Below, piece after piece: positions 27,147 to 35,784 of a stretch of DNA of 64,000 nucleotides; the first letter of the stretch is position 1; each line of letters starts with the position of its first letter. The notes below the pieces were generated by a model that was not told the DNA's origin, ran no database searches, and worked only from the letters and a program-made list of their open reading frames with translations. Source of the DNA: Candidatus Kapaibacterium thiocyanatum (GTDB lineage: Bacteria > Bacteroidota > Ignavibacteria > Kapaibacteriales > Kapaibacteriaceae); the NCBI GenBank assembly GCA_001899175.1, contig MKVH01000024.1, forward strand, positions 124,001 to 188,000, in the 5' to 3' direction. Made by a program: the position numbers and the translations under genes.

Positions 27147-28535
27147 ATGAATCGTTACACACCATTGCGAATCTGGTATCTGATAGCAGTCACGTCGATA
27201 CTCTGTGCCTGTACGGACGCCTCGACCGTCGGTTCTGTAGCGAACGGTGTGGTGGTCATCCGCACGATCACGACGGACGTCTCTATCGGCGGGACGTTCA
27301 GGATACAGGGTGATAATCTCGCGGTTCTGGTGGCGGACGGAGTGCTGGTCTGCTACGGTGGGCAGGACATCCGTGTCCCGATTCGATCCGTTCTCGAGGA
27401 TGGCGGCGACATCGTATGGCAGGTACCGGATTCGCTGCGCACGGGAAGAATGAAGATCGTCAACGGTAGTGGTGCCGTCGTTATCGATACCATCCTGCGC
27501 GTCTATGGCGAAGCCATGGTGCCGTCCGCGCTCCCGACATGGGCGAAATGGAATCAGCGTCTCGAAGAACGCCTCGCCCGATGTCGGTTCCAGGATCGGA
27601 ACGGCAAGGTCTACGATGCCATACCGATTCCCGCCAACCCTTCGGTATATGTCGTTCCGCCGATCAGCGGGATATTCACGTGGGTCGTCTACGATGAGGC
27701 GAACGGATTGTACCACCGCACGGCGACGAGCGTCGACATCAAGCAGCCGGAAGTGAGGCCGGCTTCGCGCGGACTCAGGCCTTCGGCCTACGTCGATCAT
27801 ATCGCAGTACCGATAGGGAAGTGCAGCCTTCGGTTGAGAGGACAGAATGCGACGTTCGTGCGACAAATGACCATCCTCGACTCGCTGGCGGGATACGTCG
27901 GCATCCGACTCGACGGCATTCCCTTCGGTTCGTACGACGTGGACGTGATGACGGACAGCTACGAAGCGCCGCTCGATCATCGTCTGCGCATCGACGCCGA
28001 CATCTATGTGCCCGTTTCCGCAAGGCTGACGGTCGATCTCATGATGCCGGCGCAGATCCTCGTTCGTGAAGGGCGATACCTGGGTAGCGAAGGACGGCTC
28101 GAAGAACGTCGTCGTTACCTGAAGGATACGTTGCTGCGCGTGCTCGAGGAATTCGAGCCCGAGGCGAACGAAACGACCGACGGTACCTTCCTGTTCAATC
28201 GCGACTGTTGTCGTGGAAGCGGAGGATCCTGCCTCGGTGTCGGAACCATCGCATTCGATGGAACGACGTTGACCTGCAATATCCCGATCGGAACGTCGAC
28301 AGGATCTGCGGGGGTCAAGTACGAGATACGTCTGGACCGCCATCCTTGTACCGTGATGGGAGACGGCAGTATCGTCGTCGATATCCGTAGGGAGGACGTC
28401 ATTTCGACGAAGGAGCTGACGTATCGACGCTTCCACATCGAGGAGGAGGATAGCTCCGTGCCGAGTGTCTTCGAAGACGCGACTGCCTGCGCGGATCAGT
28501 CGCTGGCGCGGATGAGACTGGTCTTCGCGAAATGA
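27147..28535 (+). CDS. Hypothetical lipoprotein with IPT/TIG-like start
   Basis: 462 aa. Lipobox ILCAC (Cys22). Residues about 35-120 (IGGTFRIQGDNL, VLVCYGGQDIRVPIRSVLEDGGDIVWQVPDSLRTGRMKIVNG) resemble an IPT/TIG Ig-like domain. The remainder is beta-rich with scattered Cys (CCRGSGGSC near residue 353). No enzyme motif. Likely anchored in the outer membrane or periplasm; function unknown. Confidence 0.72.
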   Translation: MNRYTPLRIWYLIAVTSILCACTDASTVGSVANGVVVIRTITTDVSIGGTFRIQGDNLAVLVADGVLVCYGGQDIRVPIRSVLEDGGDIVWQVPDSLRTGRMKIVNGSGAVVIDTILRVYGEAMVPSALPTWAKWNQRLEERLARCRFQDRNGKVYDAIPIPANPSVYVVPPISGIFTWVVYDEANGLYHRTATSVDIKQPEVRPASRGLRPSAYVDHIAVPIGKCSLRLRGQNATFVRQMTILDSLAGYVGIRLDGIPFGSYDVDVMTDSYEAPLDHRLRIDADIYVPVSARLTVDLMMPAQILVREGRYLGSEGRLEERRRYLKDTLLRVLEEFEPEANETTDGTFLFNRDCCRGSGGSCLGVGTIAFDGTTLTCNIPIGTSTGSAGVKYEIRLDRHPCTVMGDGSIVVDIRREDVISTKELTYRRFHIEEEDSSVPSVFEDATACADQSLARMRLVFAK

Positions 28536-28571
28536 CGTCCGTGCGCCTTCGATGATCGGGACAGCCCATCA

Positions 28572-30449
28572 TCAGAAGTAATAGCGCCAGTCGAAGGCGA
28601 TGCGGAGTCCCAGGCGCCACGTCGTTCGCAGATCCGGCGCCGGAATCGACGGATGGGAGATCATGGTCGATGATGTAGGAATATCCGCGCCGAGATGCAG
28701 TTGGATGAGGAAGCCGGAGCTTTGCGTCATCGAGAAACTGTGGAATGTCCTGAGCTCCAGGAACGGAAGGTCGAGATTGACCGATGTGAAACTGACCAGC
28801 GTCGTCACGTCGCCCTGAGTCGTGGTCATACGCATGAAGGCCTGATTTTCCTGACTCCCGTAGCCGAAGAGGCTCACACCGATCTCGCGACCGAGGACGA
28901 ACTGGAATCGTCCGACAGGCGTTGCGATTCCCGCTTGCCATGGAATGAGGCCGCCGTTACCGGCGAGAATGGCCATCGTTTCGTAGGCATCGTGCGAAAC
29001 CAGCCACAGCGGTGCCGCAAGGATGAGATCGCCCGGTACGAGATAGAAGGGCAGGCGAAGTCGTAGCGAATAGGCACTGCGTGCCGGGATGGCGGAGATG
29101 ATCGGACTCTTGCCGATCAGTTCGTTATCGTTCACATACGGCATGGACGATGCGGCGTCGAGGCGTGTACCGATCGCGAAGAAGACGAGGCCGTCTCCCG
29201 CTTCGCTCAGAATGCCATCCATACCGAAGCCGACCTTGAAGGCGAATTCTAGTCCGGCCACACCCCCGGCGAGTTCCTGTGCCTTGCCGAATCCGGAGCT
29301 CACACCTTCCGATCGTACGGCAGGGGATACGCCCATGAAGGGGCCGAGCTCCGTACGGAAGCGGGGAAGAGAGCCCTCGCCATCCGCAAGGCCGGGGATA
29401 GGCGTCTGCATGAGGATGTCGGCGATGTTGTCCGTCATCGACGTGTCCGTCTCGATCTTCGGTGAGAGGGTATTGGCGCATACGTCGAAGGCATTCGGCA
29501 GAAAGGACGTATCGGTCGTAGCTACGGTCATGTGCCCGGAAGCGACATGGAGGAAGTCGTCGAGGCTTGCCATCACGGCATCGGAAGCGCGATCCACATC
29601 CGTCGGTCGCATGTATGCATCGCCCATGATGACGGCCTGTCTGTTGTCCCACGTACTGACGGAGAGGCCATGCTCACAGTAGTGGTCGTGCGTTCCTTTG
29701 CGTACGGAGGCATCGCCCCATGTTCCTGCAACATGACCGGAAGCGAATGCATCCTGTAGGAAATGCAATGCGAAGGCTTCGTCTGCGAGTGCCGCGATCG
29801 CCAGAGCGGAGCGTCGTTCGTCGGAAAGCGTGCGATCCATCGCATACCTGCTGGCCTTTCGCAGCGCGCTCGCATGGAAGTACGTGTAGGCACCGACGGC
29901 ATTCAACGGAATCCCTTCCCGGATGCATCCGTAGAGATAGTCCGTCGGAGTCGTCGATACGGCCTGTCGTGCGGCGAGGAAGTGCACGTTGTTCGAGCTT
30001 GCGCGTGTGGCGTAGAAAGGGTCGACGCGCTGAAGCTTGATGTCGGCATCGCGCATCGCGTTCACGCGTTCATCCCTTCGTTCGGCCTCGGAAAGGCGAC
30101 GCTTGAGTAACGCACAGGCGTCGGCGACATCCAGTATCCATTCCGTCGCGAGAACGTTGGAGACGAGCTTGGCGGGCGAGCAAGCATGATCACCTGCGAT
30201 TGCCGGCCATGCAGCGAAGTCGATCGTCGATGTCGTCTCGCGATCGACGGTGTCGCAGGTGCGTTCGAACAGTCGATGCTCATGATTCCTGCGCGCTTCG
30301 CTCCACATGCGTTCGAGCATCGCACGCTCGCGTCCATGCAGCTTGCGTATGGCCATCGCGGAGATGTCCCGATGCTCAGGATAGACCCATGCGCAGAGGT
30401 TGGCGACGGAAATCAGTGTTGCAACGCACAAGGTCAGCACACTACGCAT
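28572..30449 (-). CDS. Secreted zinc hydrolase-like protein (PLC/P1-nuclease type) with beta-rich C-terminal half
   Basis: 625 aa. Signal peptide MRSVLTLCVATLISVANLCA leaves a mature N-terminal Trp (WVYPEHRDISAMAI), as in zinc-dependent phospholipase C and P1 nuclease, where this Trp binds zinc. HFLQDAFASGH has the H-x3-D-x5-H spacing of the zinc core, and GDHACSP and THDHYCEH supply more candidate ligands. From about residue 340 on, alternating beta-strands ending in an aromatic residue (DWRYYF at the end) suggest an outer-membrane barrel or surface domain. Start at 30449 chosen for the signal peptide. Activity is inferred. Confidence 0.65.
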   Translation of the reverse strand: MRSVLTLCVATLISVANLCAWVYPEHRDISAMAIRKLHGRERAMLERMWSEARRNHEHRLFERTCDTVDRETTSTIDFAAWPAIAGDHACSPAKLVSNVLATEWILDVADACALLKRRLSEAERRDERVNAMRDADIKLQRVDPFYATRASSNNVHFLAARQAVSTTPTDYLYGCIREGIPLNAVGAYTYFHASALRKASRYAMDRTLSDERRSALAIAALADEAFALHFLQDAFASGHVAGTWGDASVRKGTHDHYCEHGLSVSTWDNRQAVIMGDAYMRPTDVDRASDAVMASLDDFLHVASGHMTVATTDTSFLPNAFDVCANTLSPKIETDTSMTDNIADILMQTPIPGLADGEGSLPRFRTELGPFMGVSPAVRSEGVSSGFGKAQELAGGVAGLEFAFKVGFGMDGILSEAGDGLVFFAIGTRLDAASSMPYVNDNELIGKSPIISAIPARSAYSLRLRLPFYLVPGDLILAAPLWLVSHDAYETMAILAGNGGLIPWQAGIATPVGRFQFVLGREIGVSLFGYGSQENQAFMRMTTTQGDVTTLVSFTSVNLDLPFLELRTFHSFSMTQSSGFLIQLHLGADIPTSSTMISHPSIPAPDLRTTWRLGLRIAFDWRYYF

Positions 30450-30468
30450 AGGTGTCCGTTCATGTTGG

Positions 30469-30484
30469 AACAATACGTATTGTT
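30469..30484. promoter_or_regulatory. 16-bp perfect palindrome in a divergent promoter region
   Basis: AACAATACGTATTGTT lies between two divergent genes (starts 30449 minus and 30533 plus). It has the form of a dimeric repressor/activator site. No regulator for it is identified. Confidence 0.5.
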
Positions 30485-30532
30485 GGATGTCTCAGGTCGA
30501 CTATGTCACCTAATGTACGAGGAGGTTGCGTT

Positions 30533-33500
30533 ATGAGGATGTTACTCTCTGCGATGGTATGTGTTTTCGCAGTGCTACGATTGACAGCCCAGCCGCTTAC
30601 CAACGGGGATGCCGTCGCGACCTTCGCGTCGGGTAGTAATGCGGGGAACTTCGTCGTCGCCTTGATGAAGGTTCAGGATGCGAACCTTCAGCCCGTGAAT
30701 ACGGGATGGAATCCGGTAAAGCAGTACGGACCTTCCAACTCCTGGACGAGGACCAATCTCGGTGAAGTCTTCGGAATCTGTATCTCCAATGCACCTCATA
30801 TCTATGTAGCGGCCACGCGGCTGTACGGAGGCAGTGCCGGCCCTGGAGGATGGGGCGGTGTCTATCGTCTCGATGGATTGACCGGTGCGATCGCCCCCTT
30901 CCTTACCACGCTTGCCGCTCCGACGGGTGGTATCGGGACGTCCACGATTCCGAATACCGGTCCGGGTCTCGGCAACATCGCCTATGATCCGGTCTTCGAC
31001 CAGTTCTTCGTGACGAACTTCGAGGATGGCAAGATCTACCGTGTGAACAGTGCCGGTATCATCCAGAGCACGTTCGATCCCTTCGCCGCCGATGGCGGTG
31101 CGAGCGGACAAGCTCCGATCGGAGAACGCGTATTCGGTATCGGTGTGTATAATAACCGTGTTTATTTCTCGCGATGGGTAGAGGATTGCCTCATGCCCGA
31201 TCCAGTCGCCTCGAACGAGATATGGTCGGTAGCCCTGAACGGTTCGGGGGATTTCAATCCCGGCTCGGCACAGCTCGAGATCGCGCTGCCGCCTCTTCCC
31301 GGCAATAACTGGAGCAATCCCGTCAGTGATATCGAGTTCAACCAGGCGGGCCACATGCTCGTCGCCGAGCGTACCATGCGCAGTACACTTACCGGATATA
31401 CGACCAATGCCCATGCTTCCCGTCTGATGGAGTATCGGCTCGCAGGGGTGACATGGCTCCCGGCGCCGCAGGTCTATGGAATCGGAATGCCGGGTGTGGG
31501 GTCCAGTTGCGGCAGCTTCCCGACGGGTATGAATTCATCGGGCGGTTGCGACTACGGCTATGGTTCGTGGGATAAGGACAAGCGCGTTCCCGTCGATTGC
31601 GACAGTGCCGTGTGGTCGATGGGCGATGCCCTGATCAGCCTGTCGGTCTACGGTGCCCAACGTCTTCCGGCGAGTGGTGGTGTAGCCGCAACCGCAGGTG
31701 TGATGGTCAACCTCGGCACTGCGAAGACGTTCTACGGCGATATAGACATCTGGCAGAACTGTCGTGTCGAGAGCGACCCCTGCAAGGGCGTCCGCATCAT
31801 CGAGTTCGGGCAGACGCAGGGCGTTCCGAACTCCGATGGTGGCTGCTGCGTCCAGTTCGGTATCAGCAATTCCATGGCGAATACATGGACGGGCTTTACC
31901 GTCACGGCCAATACGCCAGGCGTGTCGATCAACTATGCCAGTGGCCCCGCCGGCTGGATGACGACGACACCGCTGACGCAGGTAACGTATACGCATACGT
32001 CGGGCTTCATTCCGACGGGAACGTCGTTCCCCTTCGTCTTCTGCCTGAACGTCGGTACGACGGTATCGCAGTCCATCACGATCTCGATGATCGGTGCCAA
32101 CGGCGTCACGTGCGATTCGACGTTCACTTTGCAGTGTCACGGCACTACGCCACCGGTGCCGCCATGCGGCAAGCTTCAGAAGCTCTCCGTGTCCTGCCTC
32201 CAGGTCGGTGCCAACGGTAGCACGTATTCCATGACGACGCAGATCCAGAACCTGTCGTGGTATACGGCCAACGGCTACAACATCACGGTGAACAGCCCTG
32301 CAGGAGTCAGCGTCACGCCGAACGCCGGGCCGTTCGCACCGGTAGTGCCGCCGATGGGCATCTCGACGACGTTGCCGTTCACGATCACCGTACCGGCCGG
32401 TGTCACGGCCAACACGCTGTGTCTTTCCATCACCTTGCATGATGCATCGATGCAGAACTGCTGCACGTTCGATACCTGTATCGTCCTGCCGAAGTGCACG
32501 GATTGCTGTGATGAGTTCGATATCAAGGTGCCGACGATCACGGGCACGATGTCGGGCGCAGGTGCGGGAACGATCACGTCCACACTCAATGCCGGACCGC
32601 AGCCCATCGCATCGTTCACGGCCACCATCGTGAGCGCGACCCGTGGCAAGGTATGGTGTGGTGGTAACGTCACCTCGCCGGGTGGACCCGTCGCCGTCGT
32701 CTTCACCGGCGGATCGCTCACGCCGGTCATCAACTCCGCGCCCGTCTTCGCGCCATCGACCTCGTCGGTGACGTGGGGCACGCAACCGAGCGGTGTGTCG
32801 ATGTCCGGGCCGCCGTCCAACCTGTCGCTCGGTGTCTCGATGCCGAATGCCGCACTCGGCTTCTTCTGCCGCGACACGGTCACGGTATGTATCCGTTATT
32901 CGTTCACGGATACGTCGTGCGTGACATGCGACACGACCGTTTGCATCAGGATTCCACGCAAGGGCTCGATCATCATCCACAACGGTGATTGGCACCATGC
33001 CGTGAATCTGAAGATGAAGTCGACCACGGAAGGAACCCTGACACTCAGGAAGCTCTACGGTCCAGGACAGCCGCACTACGGTAATCTGCGCTACAGCGGT
33101 TCGCCGCAGGCGAAGCTGGCCCGTATGAGCCTTACCAATGGTGGTGTCGTCGTCGTGACGGACGGTGTTGCTGATGCCGCCGTCGTGATGGACGAGAAGA
33201 CGGACTCACTGACCTACGACGTGGTCTTCGAGAACAAGGAGAGCGTGAAGGTCTTCCCGACCTACGCCGAGCTTACCGCTGCGGAATGCCGCGGTTGTCC
33301 GGAAGAAGCGTCGCCGCAACTCACGGTATGGGCGCGTAGTCCTGGTGAATATGGTGGCGACACGATCGCCGAAGACAGGAAGAGTACCCGTCCGAAGAAC
33401 GTCCGTACCTACATGCTCTTCATCGCCAACGGCAATCCGGGTGGACAGAACATCGCCTCCTTCCGTATCGCACCGTCGCGTCCCGAGCTTTCCATCCTGG

Positions 33501-34072
33501 CCTTCGGTCCGGGCGATCTCGACGGCGATGGCGGACTGGATCTCATGCTCGTCGAATCGAGCAAGGAAACGGGTGCGAAGCATCTTGCGGTCGCGAACAT
33601 CGTCCATCGCGATGTCGCCGCCCGTCTCATCGCACCTGGCGAACAACTGCGTCCGATCTACATCACCGTAGCGGGCGACGACGGGCCGGTATCGCTGGAC
33701 TACACGACGGTGGGTGAGGATGGCCAGGAACTGTCGAATGGTGATGTTCTGCTCGAGGAGCCGGTAAGCATCGTCCAGGAATCTGGCGATGGTGGCGGAT
33801 CCGATGCGGAAGTCCACATGTCCGCGCATCCGAATCCTGCAGCGGGCGACGTAAGCATCTCCATACGGAGTACGATGGTATTGCGCGGTAGCCGTCTCAT
33901 GGTGGTCGACATCAACGGCCGTATGGTATCCGAGTTCGGTCATTTCGACATGGGTACGACGGGAGCCGCGACCATTCAGGGATACATCGGACATCTCGCA
34001 AGCGGTTCCTATCGGATCGTCCTGGTTGCGGATGATGGGCGCTGGTCGATACCGTTGACCATCACGCGTTGA
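30533..34072 (+). CDS. Large surface protein with Ig-like repeats and T9SS sorting domain
   Basis: 1179 aa. AGGAGG 7 nt before ATG 30533 fixes the start; signal peptide MRMLLSAMVCVFAVLRLTAQ. N-terminal ~400 residues contain propeller-like strands (GEVFGICISNAPHIYVAATRLYGG, DPVFDQFFVTNFEDGKIYRV). Then come at least three Cys-containing Ig-like modules around residues 430-830 (each with CV/CC-rich edges such as DGGCCVQFGI, NCCTFDTCIV, DCCDEFDI, VTCDTTVCI). An FPGDLDGDGGLDLML-like dockerin/VCBS segment follows near residue 1000, and a Por sorting domain (HPNPAAGDVSISI ... LASGSYRIVLVADDG) ends it. Probable adhesin or surface-layer component. A strong terminator follows. Confidence 0.82.
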   Translation: MRMLLSAMVCVFAVLRLTAQPLTNGDAVATFASGSNAGNFVVALMKVQDANLQPVNTGWNPVKQYGPSNSWTRTNLGEVFGICISNAPHIYVAATRLYGGSAGPGGWGGVYRLDGLTGAIAPFLTTLAAPTGGIGTSTIPNTGPGLGNIAYDPVFDQFFVTNFEDGKIYRVNSAGIIQSTFDPFAADGGASGQAPIGERVFGIGVYNNRVYFSRWVEDCLMPDPVASNEIWSVALNGSGDFNPGSAQLEIALPPLPGNNWSNPVSDIEFNQAGHMLVAERTMRSTLTGYTTNAHASRLMEYRLAGVTWLPAPQVYGIGMPGVGSSCGSFPTGMNSSGGCDYGYGSWDKDKRVPVDCDSAVWSMGDALISLSVYGAQRLPASGGVAATAGVMVNLGTAKTFYGDIDIWQNCRVESDPCKGVRIIEFGQTQGVPNSDGGCCVQFGISNSMANTWTGFTVTANTPGVSINYASGPAGWMTTTPLTQVTYTHTSGFIPTGTSFPFVFCLNVGTTVSQSITISMIGANGVTCDSTFTLQCHGTTPPVPPCGKLQKLSVSCLQVGANGSTYSMTTQIQNLSWYTANGYNITVNSPAGVSVTPNAGPFAPVVPPMGISTTLPFTITVPAGVTANTLCLSITLHDASMQNCCTFDTCIVLPKCTDCCDEFDIKVPTITGTMSGAGAGTITSTLNAGPQPIASFTATIVSATRGKVWCGGNVTSPGGPVAVVFTGGSLTPVINSAPVFAPSTSSVTWGTQPSGVSMSGPPSNLSLGVSMPNAALGFFCRDTVTVCIRYSFTDTSCVTCDTTVCIRIPRKGSIIIHNGDWHHAVNLKMKSTTEGTLTLRKLYGPGQPHYGNLRYSGSPQAKLARMSLTNGGVVVVTDGVADAAVVMDEKTDSLTYDVVFENKESVKVFPTYAELTAAECRGCPEEASPQLTVWARSPGEYGGDTIAEDRKSTRPKNVRTYMLFIANGNPGGQNIASFRIAPSRPELSILAFGPGDLDGDGGLDLMLVESSKETGAKHLAVANIVHRDVAARLIAPGEQLRPIYITVAGDDGPVSLDYTTVGEDGQELSNGDVLLEEPVSIVQESGDGGGSDAEVHMSAHPNPAAGDVSISIRSTMVLRGSRLMVVDINGRMVSEFGHFDMGTTGAATIQGYIGHLASGSYRIVLVADDGRWSIPLTITR

Positions 34073-34091
34073 CCTAGCCGGAAGATCAATG

Positions 34092-34131
34092 AGCCCGCCT
34101 TGTCGAATGCGACGAGGCGGGCTTTCTTTTT
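34092..34131 (+). terminator. Intrinsic terminator after the large surface protein gene
   Basis: AGCCCGCCT (34092-34100) / AGGCGGGCT (34115-34123) with an inner GTCG/CGAC pairing and a TTCTTTTTC tail. It rules out the longer upstream start of the next frame. Confidence 0.88.
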
Positions 34132-34228
34132 CGAAGAACGAAAATACCGGCATGTCGGTATTCATCTCCACGTTCCAGCCCGGTATCCATGCACGTCCGA
34201 CGGGGTGATCGCCATATCTTCCGTTCCT

Positions 34229-35749
34229 ATGCATATCGACTATTCGCTCGCCTTCATCGATCCTCACCGGATCATCGCATCGTTACAGCGTGCATTGCAG
34301 TCGGAGAAGCCGGGTACGGATATCCAGCGCACGGCCTTCGTCGCCTTCTGGTGCCTGATCCATCTCGATCGTACGGCGGATGCCGAACGGCTCCGATCCG
34401 TCTTCACATCGGATGAGGTCGACCGCGAGGCGTATCGACATGCGTCGACCGGCCTCCTGCATGCGCGCAATGGCTACGTGCTTGCGGCCGTGCGCGCCTT
34501 CGATCGTGCGCGGCGAGTACTGGAAGTCGGCGACGAACTCTATCCCTGGATCCAGTTAGAACGTGGTGAATGTCTACGTCGACTCGGTGATACGATCGAT
34601 GCCCGACGATGCTTCGACGACGTCCTGAGCAGACGTAAGGGCGCAGCGCCCGCGGCGGTGATCCATGCCCTCATGGGACGCTGCGGGGCGTGGCAACAGG
34701 AAGGCGACAGCAAGTCCGCCGCCGACGATGCCCGACGTGCATTGCGACTCGTGCGCTCCAGCGGTCAGCGCGGTATGCCCCTTCTTCGCGCATTGCTGGC
34801 TTCGAGCATGACGCGCTACGACATCGATCCGGCGGCAGATATCAAGGACGATCTCGAGATGGCCTTGCATCTGGCGGGGACGTTGCACCTCCCGCTCGTG
34901 GAAGTGGAGATACGGCTGTTCTCCGCGCGGGTGGACGAGCGGGCGGGACGACGTGCCGCCGCACGTACAGCCCTGCTGCGTATGGCGAGAGGAGCGCGGA
35001 AGGACGGACAGCATCTCGTACTCGTGAACGTACTCGTACAACTGGCCCGACTCGAACAGTCGTCGGGGAACGACCTCATGGCCATCGCCCGCATCCATGA
35101 AGCCATCGATGCATCGATGCAGGCCGAAAGCGTCGATGCCCGTGCCATAGCCGTACGAGCGCTGGCCGACGTATGCTCGGCCATCGGAGACTACGAACAG
35201 GCCTATCGCGCCATGCATCAGCACGAACGTTTGCGTGAAGCCATCGCCGTCCTTCGACATCGCCGTGATGCCGACGAACGCGCACGGATCGCCAGGGACA
35301 ACGACGACAACGAGCTCGTTGCCGCTGCCGAACGTCTTCAGCGTACGGTGGACGATCTGCGGCAGAATCTAACGTCGGTGACCATGCTCAACGAACACAG
35401 GGCAGACGTGCTGCGCGGACTGCAACGGAGGTTGAAGGACGAGGATGCGGACAAGAGCATGCTCGATCTCGTTCGCAAGGGCCTCGCCATGCCGGGAAGC
35501 GCACGCGTTTCGCCGCGCGGCATCCGTACCGTCGCGCCGGCACTGGAAGTTCTCCTTGCCGCACTCACTCCTGCTGAGCGCGAACTGTGCATGCTGATAC
35601 GCGACGGGCTTTCGACCGGAGCCTGCGCCGAACGCATGCATATCGGTGAAGTCAGCGTCAAGGAGTACCGTCATCGTATCCGGAAGAAGCTGCATCTGCG
35701 CAGAGGCGAGCGTCTCGAAGACGTTCTGCATCGTTTCGATGATGTTTGA
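34229..35749 (+). CDS. TPR-type cytoplasmic regulator with C-terminal LuxR-like HTH
   Basis: 506 aa. Residues ~1-345 are tandem helical pairs of TPR type (LLHARNGYVLAAVRAFDRARRVLE, LGDTIDARRCFDDVLSRR). A coiled coil at ~350-410 (AERLQRTVDDLRQNL) follows, and a C-terminal HTH (~430-506: LTPAERELCMLIRDGLSTGACAERMHIGEVSVKEYRHRIRKKLHLR) matches the LuxR/GerE pattern. No membrane segment. This architecture is common in Bacteroidota regulators. Its stop overlaps an in-frame TTG of the TolC gene, and it abuts the RiPP export operon, so it is the best candidate regulator of that locus; what it senses is unknown. Confidence 0.8.
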   Translation: MHIDYSLAFIDPHRIIASLQRALQSEKPGTDIQRTAFVAFWCLIHLDRTADAERLRSVFTSDEVDREAYRHASTGLLHARNGYVLAAVRAFDRARRVLEVGDELYPWIQLERGECLRRLGDTIDARRCFDDVLSRRKGAAPAAVIHALMGRCGAWQQEGDSKSAADDARRALRLVRSSGQRGMPLLRALLASSMTRYDIDPAADIKDDLEMALHLAGTLHLPLVEVEIRLFSARVDERAGRRAAARTALLRMARGARKDGQHLVLVNVLVQLARLEQSSGNDLMAIARIHEAIDASMQAESVDARAIAVRALADVCSAIGDYEQAYRAMHQHERLREAIAVLRHRRDADERARIARDNDDNELVAAAERLQRTVDDLRQNLTSVTMLNEHRADVLRGLQRRLKDEDADKSMLDLVRKGLAMPGSARVSPRGIRTVAPALEVLLAALTPAERELCMLIRDGLSTGACAERMHIGEVSVKEYRHRIRKKLHLRRGERLEDVLHRFDDV

Positions 35750-35778
35750 ACCATAATGCCGAGTTCTATGTAACTTCG
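35745..35778 (+). promoter_or_regulatory. Possible promoter of the RiPP export operon
   Basis: TTTG (35745-35748), 22 nt, then TAACTTCG (35771-35778), one base off TAnnTTTG, ending 6 nt before the ATG of the TolC-like gene. If real, the transcript would be nearly leaderless. Confidence 0.3.
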
Positions 35779-35784
35779 GCGCGC

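Noticed and set aside
31535-33076. 513-aa minus-strand open frame inside the large surface protein gene
   Set aside because: Arg/His-rich, antisense to a well-supported gene with signal peptide and sorting domain; an artefact of high GC.
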